Source: Methanoculleus sp.
GTDB lineage: Archaea > Halobacteriota > Methanomicrobia > Methanomicrobiales > Methanoculleaceae
Length of the DNA stretch: 64,000 nt
Assembly (NCBI RefSeq): GCF_020696975.1
Contig: NZ_JAJGBK010000014.1
Coordinates: 62,001-126,000 of the forward strand
Direction: 5' to 3'
Numbering within the stretch: the stretch's first letter is position 1; the number at the start of each line of letters is the position of its first letter. The position numbers and the translations under genes were made by a program. Below are positions 41,819-49,958 of this stretch, piece by piece. Under the pieces are notes generated by a model, which saw nothing but the letters and a program-made list of their open reading frames with translations, did not search any database and was not told where the DNA came from.

Positions 41819-43306
41819 ATGTCTCTTATCGTGCTCGGAACTGCATCCCACGTGGGCAAGAGCCTGACGGTCGCGGCGCTCTGCCGTGCCCTTTACCGGC
41901 GGGGAATCCCTGTTGCACCGTTTAAATCCCAGAACATGAGCCTCAACTCCTACGTCACCGCCGACGGGAGCGAGATCGGGATTGCCCAGGCCGTCCAGGC
42001 CTTCGCGGCCGGAGTCGAGCCGGAAGCCGATATGAACCCGGTCCTCTTGAAGCCAAAGGGGGACCAGACCTCGCAGGTGGTGCTCCTCGGCCGGCCATAT
42101 AAGGATGTGCAGATCCGGGACTACTATGCCGAGACGGATATGCTTCTTGCCGAGGCTGTTGCCGCGTTCGAGCGGCTAAAGAGACGCTTTCGGCACGTGG
42201 TGGTCGAAGGGGCCGGCGGAGCGGCGGAGGTCAACCTCTACGATCGCGATATCGCCAACATACGCCTCGCCCGGGCCCTCCGCCTCCCGATCGTCCTGGT
42301 CGCGGATATCGAACGGGGCGGGGTCTTCGCCCAGGTCTACGGGACGCTTGCCCTCCTCCCGGAGGATATCCGCCCGCTCGTAGCCGGGGTCATCGTCAAC
42401 AAGTTCCGGGGGGATCCGGGGCTCTTTGTATCGGGCGTCTCAAAACTCGAGGAACTCACGGGTGTCCGGGTGCTCGGGGTGGTGCCTTACGCCGACATCC
42501 CCCTCCCGAGCGAGGACTCGCTCTCGATCGCCGACAAGGGGCACCGGAAGACCGGAACACCGGTCAGGATCGCCGTCGTCCGCCTCCCCAGGATATCGAA
42601 CTTCACCGACTTCGAGCTCCTCGAACAGCACGCCGCGGTGGACTATGTCCCTCCGGGAAGACCGCTCGCGGGCTACGACTGCATCATCCTTCCCGGGACG
42701 AAGAACACCGTGGAGGACCTCGCGGCCCTCAACCGTGCCGGGACGGGTGAGGAACTCCGGCTCGCCCGCGAGAGGGGGGTCCCGATCATCGGGATCTGCG
42801 GCGGTTACCAGATGCTCGGGCGCCGGATCGTTGACGCCGGCATCGAGTCGGAATCCCCCGCGGAACACCCGGGGTTCGGGCTCCTTGACGTCGTGACGGC
42901 CTTTACCGGCTACCGGAAGACGACGGTGCAGGTCCGGCGCCGGGCAACCGGGCCAGGCCCCATCCTCCCGGCGATGGGGGAGGTGGAGGGCTACGAGATC
43001 CACATGGGCGAGACGGAGCGAGGAGATCTCCCCGAGGCGTTCGCCGGGGAGGGGGCGGCGAGCCCCGACGGCATGGTCTTCGGGACCTACATGCACGGCC
43101 TCTTCCAGAACCCCGGAGCGGCAAACGCCCTCCTCGCCTACCTCTCGGAGCGGCGGGGGGTGCCGTTTGAGCCGGTGGCGACGGAGAGCGGCGCTCTCGG
43201 GGTCGCGGCGGCCTACGACGACCTGGCCCGGCACTTCGAGGAGCATGTGGATATGGAGGCTATTCTGGAGTTTTTTATGGCGAGGGACGAAACGTCCAGA
43301 GCATGA
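41819..43306 (+). CDS. cobQ: Cobyric acid synthase CobQ (CbiP)
   Basis: A 495-residue glutamine-dependent amidotransferase of cobalamin synthesis. The DTB-synthetase-like N-domain has the P-loop [15 protein letters not shown] and [20 protein letters not shown], with VLLKPKGD. The C-domain is a class I-type glutaminase fold: [10 protein letters not shown] has the nucleophilic cysteine and GYEIHMGE the histidine. It amidates b, d, e and g side chains of adenosylcobyrinic acid a,c-diamide. It faces the cobalamin-dependent RNR. Confidence 0.96.
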   Translation: MSLIVLGTASHVGKSLTVAALCRALYRRGIPVAPFKSQNMSLNSYVTADGSEIGIAQAVQAFAAGVEPEADMNPVLLKPKGDQTSQVVLLGRPYKDVQIRDYYAETDMLLAEAVAAFERLKRRFRHVVVEGAGGAAEVNLYDRDIANIRLARALRLPIVLVADIERGGVFAQVYGTLALLPEDIRPLVAGVIVNKFRGDPGLFVSGVSKLEELTGVRVLGVVPYADIPLPSEDSLSIADKGHRKTGTPVRIAVVRLPRISNFTDFELLEQHAAVDYVPPGRPLAGYDCIILPGTKNTVEDLAALNRAGTGEELRLARERGVPIIGICGGYQMLGRRIVDAGIESESPAEHPGFGLLDVVTAFTGYRKTTVQVRRRATGPGPILPAMGEVEGYEIHMGETERGDLPEAFAGEGAASPDGMVFGTYMHGLFQNPGAANALLAYLSERRGVPFEPVATESGALGVAAAYDDLARHFEEHVDMEAILEFFMARDETSRA

Positions 43307-43356
43307 GCACCGTCCCGGTGCTCAAACTCCGGATGCTCCATCCGTCGCGTTTCGCG
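43305..43356. repeat. Three consecutive short hairpins after cobQ
   Basis: GAGCACC-GTCCC-GGTGCTC (43305-43323) overlaps the cobQ stop. CGGATG-CTC-CATCCG (43330-43344) and CGCG-TTT-CGCG (43346-43356) follow. The stems are perfect with 3-5 nt loops. The gap to 43418 otherwise contains oligo-A/T at 43394-43400. It separates convergent genes, so terminators are one reading, but the layout resembles the 54.8-kb hairpin array. Confidence 0.5.
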
Positions 43357-43418
43357 TGCGGCCCTCCCCGAATACCTGCCGCCCGGCTTTTCACAAAAAA
43401 GAAACCCCGTCCCGGCCC

Positions 43419-44471
43419 TTATATGAAGAACCGGAACGCAATCCAGGCGATCAGAACCATGACAGCGGCATACTTCAGCCCCCCGAGCACCCGGCCCTCC
43501 CCCATGACGCCTGCCCCGAGCCCGGAGAAGAACCCCTGGATCAGTGCGGCGTGAGAGAAGAGCCGGTTGTAGAGGAAGAGGTCCACGGTCCCCATGAACG
43601 TCTGGCTCGATCCCGACGCCGCAACCGCCGCCCCCGCCTCCGCCATCGTGGTCAGGAAGGTGCTTGAGAGCACCCCTATGACGAAGAGGAAGACAAAGAA
43701 CGACATGACGATGATGATCATGTAGATCATCATACCGTTCCGCCGCTCCGACTTCAGGTTGAAGAACTCGTAGGCGTCGTGGGCCGCAGCCCGCAGAACC
43801 TCGCTCACGTCGCCGCCGGCCGAACTCGCATGGGCGATCAGGTCGACGCTCCGCTCGGTGAGCGGGGTGTTCACGGCCTTCCCGAACCGGCGGATGGCCT
43901 CCACGAACGGGACGCCCCAGGACATCTCGGTATCGAGTTTGCGGATGTGCGGGGTGAGCGCCCCGTACTCGCCCTCCGAGACGATATGGATGGCGTGCGG
44001 GAGCGTCATGCCCGAATCGTTCATCCCGGCCACGTCGCGGAAGAAGTTCGGAAGGGCGGCCTCGATGCTCGACACACGCAGTGTCTCCTTAAGATCGAGG
44101 ATCGCAAGCGGCACGATGGCGATGAGGAGCGAGAAGACAAAGATATCGTCGATCATCGTCGTCGTGAAGAGGACCCCGACGCCGTAGGAGAGGACCAGGC
44201 TCATAAACCCGCCGATGAGGAGGAGGAGTGCGACCGGGACGGAGATGAAGAGGACGGTGACGGGCTCCTCGATCATCACCCGGAGCGGGTGCTTGAGGAA
44301 CCGGTAAAACCCTTCCTGATACTTCCGCCAGTTCTCAATCCGCCCGAAGATCTCCTGCTCCTGCTCCTCGAACGTCCCGGGTCCCGGGGCATCCGCCACC
44401 GCCCTTTCTCGCGGCCGGACCGGGTCCGGCAACCGGTTCAGAAAGTCGTCGACAATCTCTTTGAATCCCAT
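43419..44471 (-). CDS. Type IV pilus/Tad-type platform protein (GspF/TadC-like) 2
   Basis: A 350-residue membrane protein of the T2SF/TadC family. An N-terminal cytoplasmic part (EEQEQEIFGRIENWRKYQEGF) precedes paired membrane helices (VTVLFISVPVALLLLIGG, VLFTTTMIDDIFVFSLLI). The T2SF domain follows (FRDVAGMNDSGMTLPHAIHIV...DTEMSWGVPFVEAIRRFGKAVNT), and two C-terminal helices close the protein. Together with the next gene it would form the inner-membrane platform turned by the ATPase. Start ATG 44469-44471, 1 bp after the previous stop. Confidence 0.88.
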   Translation of the reverse strand: MGFKEIVDDFLNRLPDPVRPRERAVADAPGPGTFEEQEQEIFGRIENWRKYQEGFYRFLKHPLRVMIEEPVTVLFISVPVALLLLIGGFMSLVLSYGVGVLFTTTMIDDIFVFSLLIAIVPLAILDLKETLRVSSIEAALPNFFRDVAGMNDSGMTLPHAIHIVSEGEYGALTPHIRKLDTEMSWGVPFVEAIRRFGKAVNTPLTERSVDLIAHASSAGGDVSEVLRAAAHDAYEFFNLKSERRNGMMIYMIIIVMSFFVFLFVIGVLSSTFLTTMAEAGAAVAASGSSQTFMGTVDLFLYNRLFSHAALIQGFFSGLGAGVMGEGRVLGGLKYAAVMVLIAWIAFRFFI

Positions 44472-44472
44472 A

Positions 44473-45396
44473 TCACACCTCCGGGGTCATGGAACTGATC
44501 AGGATGACGAACATCATGCTCCCGAACGGGATGATCAGGTAGATGATGATGTAGAGGAAGAACGGGTTTGAGTCCCCCGAGAGGATCGTCATCACCGACT
44601 GCAGGATGATCAAAAAGAGCATGCCCGCGACCATCGCGGTGACGTAGGACTCCGCGATCAATCCGAGCGTCTCCAAAAACGTCTTCTGCTGCTGGTTGTT
44701 CTCGAGCGTATACTGGTGAGCCTTGGTGCGGAAGTACTCCGTCAGGTTGCTCCCGCTTGAGATGCTCGCGACAGCCCCCTGCAGGAACTCCCGCATCCGC
44801 TCGCTCGGGGTCGCCTGCGAGACCGTTCGAAGGGCGTCAAGCAGGTCTTTCCCGAAGAAATCGGTCTCCCGGGCGACGTACCGCGCCTCAACGGCGCTCT
44901 CCCCGTATATCGTGCTCTGGCCGAGCAGCCGGAAGACCTCGTCGGGGGTGATCCCGGCCGACGACATGGCGGTGACGTAGTTGATGGCATAGGGGAGGGT
45001 GGCGTCGATGTTCCTCCGGCGCTCTCCGGCCTGTATACCGGGATAGAGGAGGAAGACCAGATACGATATCCCCCCGAAGATCAGCAGAGAGAGGGCCGTG
45101 ATGATGATGGTGCCGAGCAGGAGTTTGTAGTCGTTTAACGCGTAGAAGACCTCGGGGACCGCTCCGCGGTAGGTGATCATATCGGGGACCCGCAGGAGGT
45201 AGGTGAGGAGCCCGATGAGCGCAGCGGCGACCAGCCCCACGACGAGCGAGGAGACGTAAGCGGTCGCGAGATACGCCTCAAACGGCGTATTCATCCGGGC
45301 TCCCACGAGGTCGTTTCTGAGTTTGATGAACTCTCCCCGCTTCGCTTTCAGGTCACGGCCGATCAGGTTGAAGCAGAACCGCTCGTAACCGTTCAT
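44473..45396 (-). CDS. Type IV pilus/Tad-type platform protein (GspF/TadC-like) 1
   Basis: A 307-residue membrane protein. Three N-terminal-half helices (AYLATAYVSSLVVGLVAAALIG, KLLLGTIIITALSLLIFG) flank a short T2SF core with ATLPYAINYVTAMSSAGITPDEVFRLLG. Two final helices (TAMVAGMLFLIILQSVM, FLYIIIYLIIPFGSMMFVILISS) end it. It starts 4 bp inside the ATPase gene. Two TadC-like proteins per operon, one longer and one shorter, is the usual archaeal pilus pattern. Confidence 0.88.
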   Translation of the reverse strand: MNGYERFCFNLIGRDLKAKRGEFIKLRNDLVGARMNTPFEAYLATAYVSSLVVGLVAAALIGLLTYLLRVPDMITYRGAVPEVFYALNDYKLLLGTIIITALSLLIFGGISYLVFLLYPGIQAGERRRNIDATLPYAINYVTAMSSAGITPDEVFRLLGQSTIYGESAVEARYVARETDFFGKDLLDALRTVSQATPSERMREFLQGAVASISSGSNLTEYFRTKAHQYTLENNQQQKTFLETLGLIAESYVTAMVAGMLFLIILQSVMTILSGDSNPFFLYIIIYLIIPFGSMMFVILISSMTPEV

Positions 45397-47777
45397 GCGG
45401 CGTCACCCTCCCCGTAGAGGTCGGAGCGCACACGCTCGATGACCGACTCCGGGTCGCGGAAGTAGGAGACCAGGACCTTGCTCACGTCGCGGAAATAGCG
45501 GATCTTCTTGATACGCATCCATTCGAGCACCTCCTGGCGCCGTTTCAGTTCTTCCTGCATCCGCTCCTCGCTCCACCCCCGGTCCTCCATGATCTGTTCG
45601 AGGATGTAGGATTTGCCGGAATACCGGATCTCGTCGGTCGCCGGGTGCCACCGGAAGACCTCGTTCGTGATGAGTTCGTTCGTCCGGGGGTCGATGTCCA
45701 GGATCTCGATGAGCTGCTTGTTTCGCCGGATGCGCTGGCCCCCGATACGGGCCTGCACCTGGATGGACATCAGGGAGAGGGCGGAGAGCATGTTCCTCGG
45801 GACGTCGATCGGCGGGTTCTCCAGACGGTGGACGGCGCTCGCCACCGAGTCGGCGTGCATCGTCGCGTAGGTGACGTGCCCGGTGCTCATCGCCTGGAAG
45901 AGGGTCAGGGCTTCCTTGCCACGGACCTCGCCGACCAGGATGTACTCCGGACGCTGCCGGAGGGCGGCACGCAGGAGTTCGTACATATCGATCTCGCCCC
46001 GCCCGTCCTGCGAGAACGAGTCCCGGGTGATGCTCGGGATCCAGTTCGGGTGAGGAAGTTTTAACTCGCGGGTATCCTCGAGGGTGACGATCTTTGCGAG
46101 CGGCGGGATGAAGAGCGATATGGCGTTCAAGGTCGTGGTCTTCCCGGACGCCGTCCCGCCGGCAAATATGCAGGATTTGGCGTTCTCGACCGCGAGCCAG
46201 ATGAAGGCGATCCCGAGCGGCGAGAAGGTATGCCACTCGATGAGGTCAGTGGGCGTGATCGGCTCTTCACGGAACTTGCGGATCGTGAACGTCGAACCGT
46301 GGGCGGTAACCTCTGAACCGAGCGTCATCTGGATACGCGACCCGTCACTCATCGTGGCGTCCAGCATCGGCTCAGCGATCGATATGTACTTCCCGGCCCG
46401 CTGCGCGAGTTTGGTGACGAACGAGTCAAGTTCCGCGGCGTCCCGGTAGACAAGGCTCGTCTTCATCGATTCGTATGTCGTGTGGTAGACAAAGATGGGA
46501 CTGTTCACGCCGTCGCAGGAGATATCCTCGATGTACTTGTCGTGCATCACCGGGTCGATCAGTCCGTCGCCGAGGAACTCCTTCTCCACATGGTAGAGAA
46601 TCTTCTCCCGCCCGGGCGGCGCAAGGTGGATGCCGTAATCGGCGATGATCGTGTTCGCCGAATCGCGAAGCGCCTCCCTCGCCGCCTCCCGGGAGAGGTC
46701 GCGGGTGGTGATGTTGAGTGTCTCAAAGAGGCGTTCCTTGATCTCCATAAAGAGTTCCCGCTCTGCGGGGGTGAGCACGGGCTCAAGGACACAGTAGGTG
46801 TACTCATGGGTCGTGCCGTCGTAGGTCACCCGGACATAGGCGTACGGCTCGTTCACCGGGTAGAGCTCGATCTCTTCCAGCCCCGGGGAAGGCCGCATCG
46901 AGAGGTCGACGAGCGGCCCGTGGATGGCGGGGTTGTACTCCTCGATCGCAACCTCAGACCGCAGAGGCTGGAACTTCTGGAGGAACCCAAAGAGGGGTTT
47001 TTGGACCTCTTCAGCAGGAGCCGCCACCTGTGCCGCGGCCTCGGCAAGCGTGGCGGAGGAGAACGTCCTGGAGAAGAGGTCGTCGAACTCCGAGACGACC
47101 CGGGCGTTATCGACAAAGTCGAAGTGGTGCTCGTTTCGGTTGATGCTCAGTTCCTCGACCTCAAACGTCGCACTCTTCGGGAGGATCAGGTCCGCCAGGT
47201 TCCCGAGGTCATCGACGGATACCACCCCGGCAGCGAGGTCGTCGGGCTCGGGCTCGGGCTCGTCAACCGTCACCCCGGGACCGTCGGTCTCCCGCAACCC
47301 TTTCATCCGGTTGATAAGACCGAAAGGATCGTGGCGCTCCGGGAGAGAAAGCGGCGTTTCCGCTCCGGCCTCACCGCCAACCGATGATGGGGAGGTCGTA
47401 CTCCCCCTGCCCGTCCCTCTCCCGGATCCCTCGATCCGGTCGAGGAGCGCCCTGACGGGGTCCCCGTCACCGGGTTTGGGCTCTTCCCCGGCACCTTCCG
47501 GCCTCATCACCGAGTCGATGAGCGACCGGATGCCGGCCCTCTTCGGCGCCGGTCCGGAAGGGGGCTCCGGTTGTTCCTCCTCCCCGCCGGGATCGATACC
47601 CACGGCATCCAGAACCGCCTCCTGCGGCTCCTTTTTATCACCGGGTTTCGACGACGGGGGGGAACCTGACGGCTCCTCCACGGTTGCCCCGCCATCGCTC
47701 CGCGGTCTTGCGGATTGTGCAAGAAGATTCCTGACTGACGCTATAAACTCACATTCTTCATCTTCACCTGTTCTCAT
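45393..47777 (-). CDS. Type II/IV secretion (pilus assembly) ATPase with disordered N-terminal extension
   Basis: A protein of about 794 residues. The catalytic part (from about 330) is a GspE/TadA/FlaI-type ATPase: GDGLIDPVMHDKYIEDISCDG, the Walker A GGTASGKTTTLNA, TLEDTREL (Asp box), the His box YATMHADSVASAVHRLENPP and DIDPRTNELITNEVFRW. The first 170 or so residues are low-complexity Glu/Pro/Ser/Gly and look disordered. I use ATG 47775-47777; an earlier in-frame start at 47798 would overlap the upstream gene more. It powers pilus or related filament assembly at the membrane. Confidence 0.9.
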   Translation of the reverse strand: MRTGEDEECEFIASVRNLLAQSARPRSDGGATVEEPSGSPPSSKPGDKKEPQEAVLDAVGIDPGGEEEQPEPPSGPAPKRAGIRSLIDSVMRPEGAGEEPKPGDGDPVRALLDRIEGSGRGTGRGSTTSPSSVGGEAGAETPLSLPERHDPFGLINRMKGLRETDGPGVTVDEPEPEPDDLAAGVVSVDDLGNLADLILPKSATFEVEELSINRNEHHFDFVDNARVVSEFDDLFSRTFSSATLAEAAAQVAAPAEEVQKPLFGFLQKFQPLRSEVAIEEYNPAIHGPLVDLSMRPSPGLEEIELYPVNEPYAYVRVTYDGTTHEYTYCVLEPVLTPAERELFMEIKERLFETLNITTRDLSREAAREALRDSANTIIADYGIHLAPPGREKILYHVEKEFLGDGLIDPVMHDKYIEDISCDGVNSPIFVYHTTYESMKTSLVYRDAAELDSFVTKLAQRAGKYISIAEPMLDATMSDGSRIQMTLGSEVTAHGSTFTIRKFREEPITPTDLIEWHTFSPLGIAFIWLAVENAKSCIFAGGTASGKTTTLNAISLFIPPLAKIVTLEDTRELKLPHPNWIPSITRDSFSQDGRGEIDMYELLRAALRQRPEYILVGEVRGKEALTLFQAMSTGHVTYATMHADSVASAVHRLENPPIDVPRNMLSALSLMSIQVQARIGGQRIRRNKQLIEILDIDPRTNELITNEVFRWHPATDEIRYSGKSYILEQIMEDRGWSEERMQEELKRRQEVLEWMRIKKIRYFRDVSKVLVSYFRDPESVIERVRSDLYGEGDAA

Positions 47778-48402
47778 CCTCTGTGCCCCCAATATCAACA
47801 GACGTTTCTACCTGAGGATCATGGAATTCGATGATGCATCGCGTCCGCTCTCCGGTCCGGTCCGAGACCACGCACATGTAGCGCCCGTTCAGCAGCCGGA
47901 AGCAGACCTTCCCCGCGGAGTCCGTCACATCACTCGTGATGACAAGTTTGCCCTTCCGGATCGAGACGTGGGCCCCGGCAAGGGGCTCCCGTGCGTCGCG
48001 GACGGTCAGGCAGAGCACCCCTATCCGCTGCCGGGTAGGAGCACCGATGGTCGGGATATCGAGACGGCCGTTCTTCTTGATGTGGCTTTTTTCGAATATC
48101 CTGCACCGTGCCACCAGTGCATCAGCGATCAACGGCGCTACAAGGAAGAGGTCAAAATCTTCCCCTCCGACCAGGCGCAGGACAGCCGAGTCTCCAAAGA
48201 GTGTGCCCTTCTCGTCGACAAAGATGGCGCCGTTCGGTTCGCCCCCGGAGAGAACCAGGAAAAACGTATGCTTCTCCCCTTTGAAGACCCCCATCCCGGT
48301 CAGGGAATGAAGACTACTGTAGCGTAGCAGGTCGTCAAGAGTGAAGTGCCCCTCATACGTCGACTGTTCAAGGATCTCGCCCATAAGGTCGTTTATTTCC
48401 AT
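47764..48402 (-). CDS. Pilus-operon accessory protein of unknown function
   Basis: A 212-residue cytoplasmic-looking protein, first gene of the pilus operon. The N-terminal half (MEINDLMGEILEQSTYEGHFTL, KGEKHTFFLVLSGGEPNGAIFVDEKGTLF) resembles a roadblock/response-type alpha-beta fold; the C-terminal half (IGVLCLTVRDAREPLAGAHVSIRKGK, GKVCFRLLNGRYMCVVSDRTGERT) reads like a carboxypeptidase-regulatory beta-sandwich. No family was recognised with certainty. It overlaps the ATPase gene by 14 bp, and operon position suggests a role in pilus assembly or its control. Confidence 0.65.
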   Translation of the reverse strand: MEINDLMGEILEQSTYEGHFTLDDLLRYSSLHSLTGMGVFKGEKHTFFLVLSGGEPNGAIFVDEKGTLFGDSAVLRLVGGEDFDLFLVAPLIADALVARCRIFEKSHIKKNGRLDIPTIGAPTRQRIGVLCLTVRDAREPLAGAHVSIRKGKLVITSDVTDSAGKVCFRLLNGRYMCVVSDRTGERTRCIIEFHDPQVETSVDIGGTEDENR

Positions 48403-48759
48403 GCAAATCTTCAGGTATGGTATTTCTATGCCGGAAAGGGGATTTTACCCCCCTACCACAATATACCACATCACAATACTATTATTAATACCTTGGGGTG
48501 GTCCAAACCTGATTCTGGTAGATATACTGAAGAAAGTGCCGGATCCGGGGACTGGAAACCGACAGTTTGTAGACGACGACCCTCGGAGGATCCCGGAGGG
48601 CAAAAGCCACGGCCGGAACGCGATCCGGTGATCCGCCTCGACCGGCGGGAGGGGGAGAGGAGGCCTCACGCTCCCAAAGACCGCACCGAAACGATCGAGA
48701 TCCCCCGGGAAGTGATATCGCCAGAAATAAGAGATAAAAGGTGAATAGGGTACTGTCCC
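48403..48759. promoter_or_regulatory. Divergent AT-rich region between pilus operon and prepilin peptidase
   Basis: This 357-bp gap has no credible gene. Its left part is unusually AT-rich. TACCACA occurs as a direct repeat at 48454-48460 and 48464-48470, spaced one helical turn, overlapping a minus-strand TATA-like box (GGTATATTGTGG). The right part has GAGATAAAAG (48731-48740), about 28 bp before the peptidase ATG. GGGG-ATTTTA-CCCC (about 48439-48452) is a small hairpin. Confidence 0.45.
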
Positions 48760-49563
48760 ATGACCATTTCACTCGTGATCGCCATCCCGCTCATGGTTGC
48801 AGCGGCTGCAATAGGGATCACGCTCATATACGCGTCAGTCCTGGACGCAAGGGAGCGCCGGGTACCCCACAGGACCTGGCGGCCCGCACTCGCGATCGCG
48901 ATCCCGGCAGCCATCTGGATATACGCGCTGGTCTTCCTTGCAGACTGGCATGCGGCAGCAGGCTACCTCATCCTGGTCGCGGTCTTCTGCGGATTCTTCT
49001 ACCTCTTCCAGGCTGTGAACCTCTTTGGAGGAGCGGATGCGTACGCTCTCATCATCATCACCGCATGCATCCCGTTCTTCCCGTTCGACCCCTATCTCGG
49101 CACCCCGCCACTCGGGTTCTTCCCGTTCACCGTGCTCACGAACGCCGTGCTCATCAACATCGCGGCACCCATTGCAATACTCGCGAAGAATCTGCTTGAG
49201 GGGAACCGGGCTCCGCTACCCTGCCTCTTCCTCGGTTTTCCCGTCGACGGAAAGAGAATCCAGAACGAGTTCGGTTTTGTCATGGAAGATATCGAGGAAG
49301 AGGACGGCAGGCTTACCCGGCGGTTCATCGGGTTTACCGAGTCGCTTGGACGCATGGTGCGGGGAGAGCGGCGGCTATACACAAAAGATCTCAGGCTGCA
49401 CCCCGAAGACTACCAGAGGGAGCTTGCACTCTACCGGAAGGCCGGCAGGGTCTGGATATCCTACGGCATTCCGTTCATTATACCGATCACGGCGGGATTC
49501 CTGACCGCACTACTCATGGGTGATATCCTCTTTGTGATCATGAAGATCCTCGTAGGAATGTGA
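48760..49563 (+). CDS. A24-family prepilin/preflagellin peptidase
   Basis: A 267-residue integral membrane aspartic protease. The catalytic aspartates are D29 in YASVLDARERRVPHRTW and D93 in the GxGD-type FGGADAYALI. About six helices fill residues 1-165. A cytoplasmic domain (about 170-240, FGFVMEDIEEEDGRLTRRF) and a final helix follow, as in archaeal A24 peptidases with a C-terminal domain. It would cleave class III signal peptides of pilins. It faces the pilus operon and lies 6 bp before hisI. Confidence 0.88.
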   Translation: MTISLVIAIPLMVAAAAIGITLIYASVLDARERRVPHRTWRPALAIAIPAAIWIYALVFLADWHAAAGYLILVAVFCGFFYLFQAVNLFGGADAYALIIITACIPFFPFDPYLGTPPLGFFPFTVLTNAVLINIAAPIAILAKNLLEGNRAPLPCLFLGFPVDGKRIQNEFGFVMEDIEEEDGRLTRRFIGFTESLGRMVRGERRLYTKDLRLHPEDYQRELALYRKAGRVWISYGIPFIIPITAGFLTALLMGDILFVIMKILVGM

Positions 49564-49569
49564 ACCGAT

Positions 49570-49935
49570 ATGGAGATACAGTTCAAGGATGGATTGGTAC
49601 CTGTCATCGTGCAGGAGAGACGAACCCGTGAGGTCCTGATGCTTGCGTACGCAAACGCCGAAGCGCTGGACCTCACAAGACGCACCGGATACGCGCACTA
49701 CTACAGCAGGAGCAGGCAGAAGCTCTGGAAGAAAGGAGAGGAGAGCGGGCACACCCAGCGGGTCTCGCGCATACTCGTCGACTGCGACGCGGACGCGATC
49801 CTTTATGAGGTCGAACAGTCCGGCGCAGCCTGCCATACCGGCCACGCCTCCTGTTTCTATCGAACGGTCGAAGGTGAGGAGATCGCCGGATTGGTCTTTG
49901 ATCCGGAGAAGGTATACGCTAATAAGGGTGAATGA
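49570..49935 (+). CDS. hisI: Phosphoribosyl-AMP cyclohydrolase HisI
   Basis: A 121-residue His[48 protein letters not shown] and the metal-binding [28 protein letters not shown] are diagnostic: Asp, Asp and Cys residues bind Zn and Mg. Third step of histidine synthesis. HisE is not fused here. It lies close behind the prepilin peptidase gene (6 bp), likely cotranscribed. Confidence 0.95.
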   Translation: MEIQFKDGLVPVIVQERRTREVLMLAYANAEALDLTRRTGYAHYYSRSRQKLWKKGEESGHTQRVSRILVDCDADAILYEVEQSGAACHTGHASCFYRTVEGEEIAGLVFDPEKVYANKGE

Positions 49936-49958
49936 CTTCATTACTATGGTGATTTTTT

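Noticed and set aside
48341-48744. Short frames in the pilus/peptidase divergent gap
   Set aside because: Low-quality composition, overlapping promoters on both sides and no start signals.
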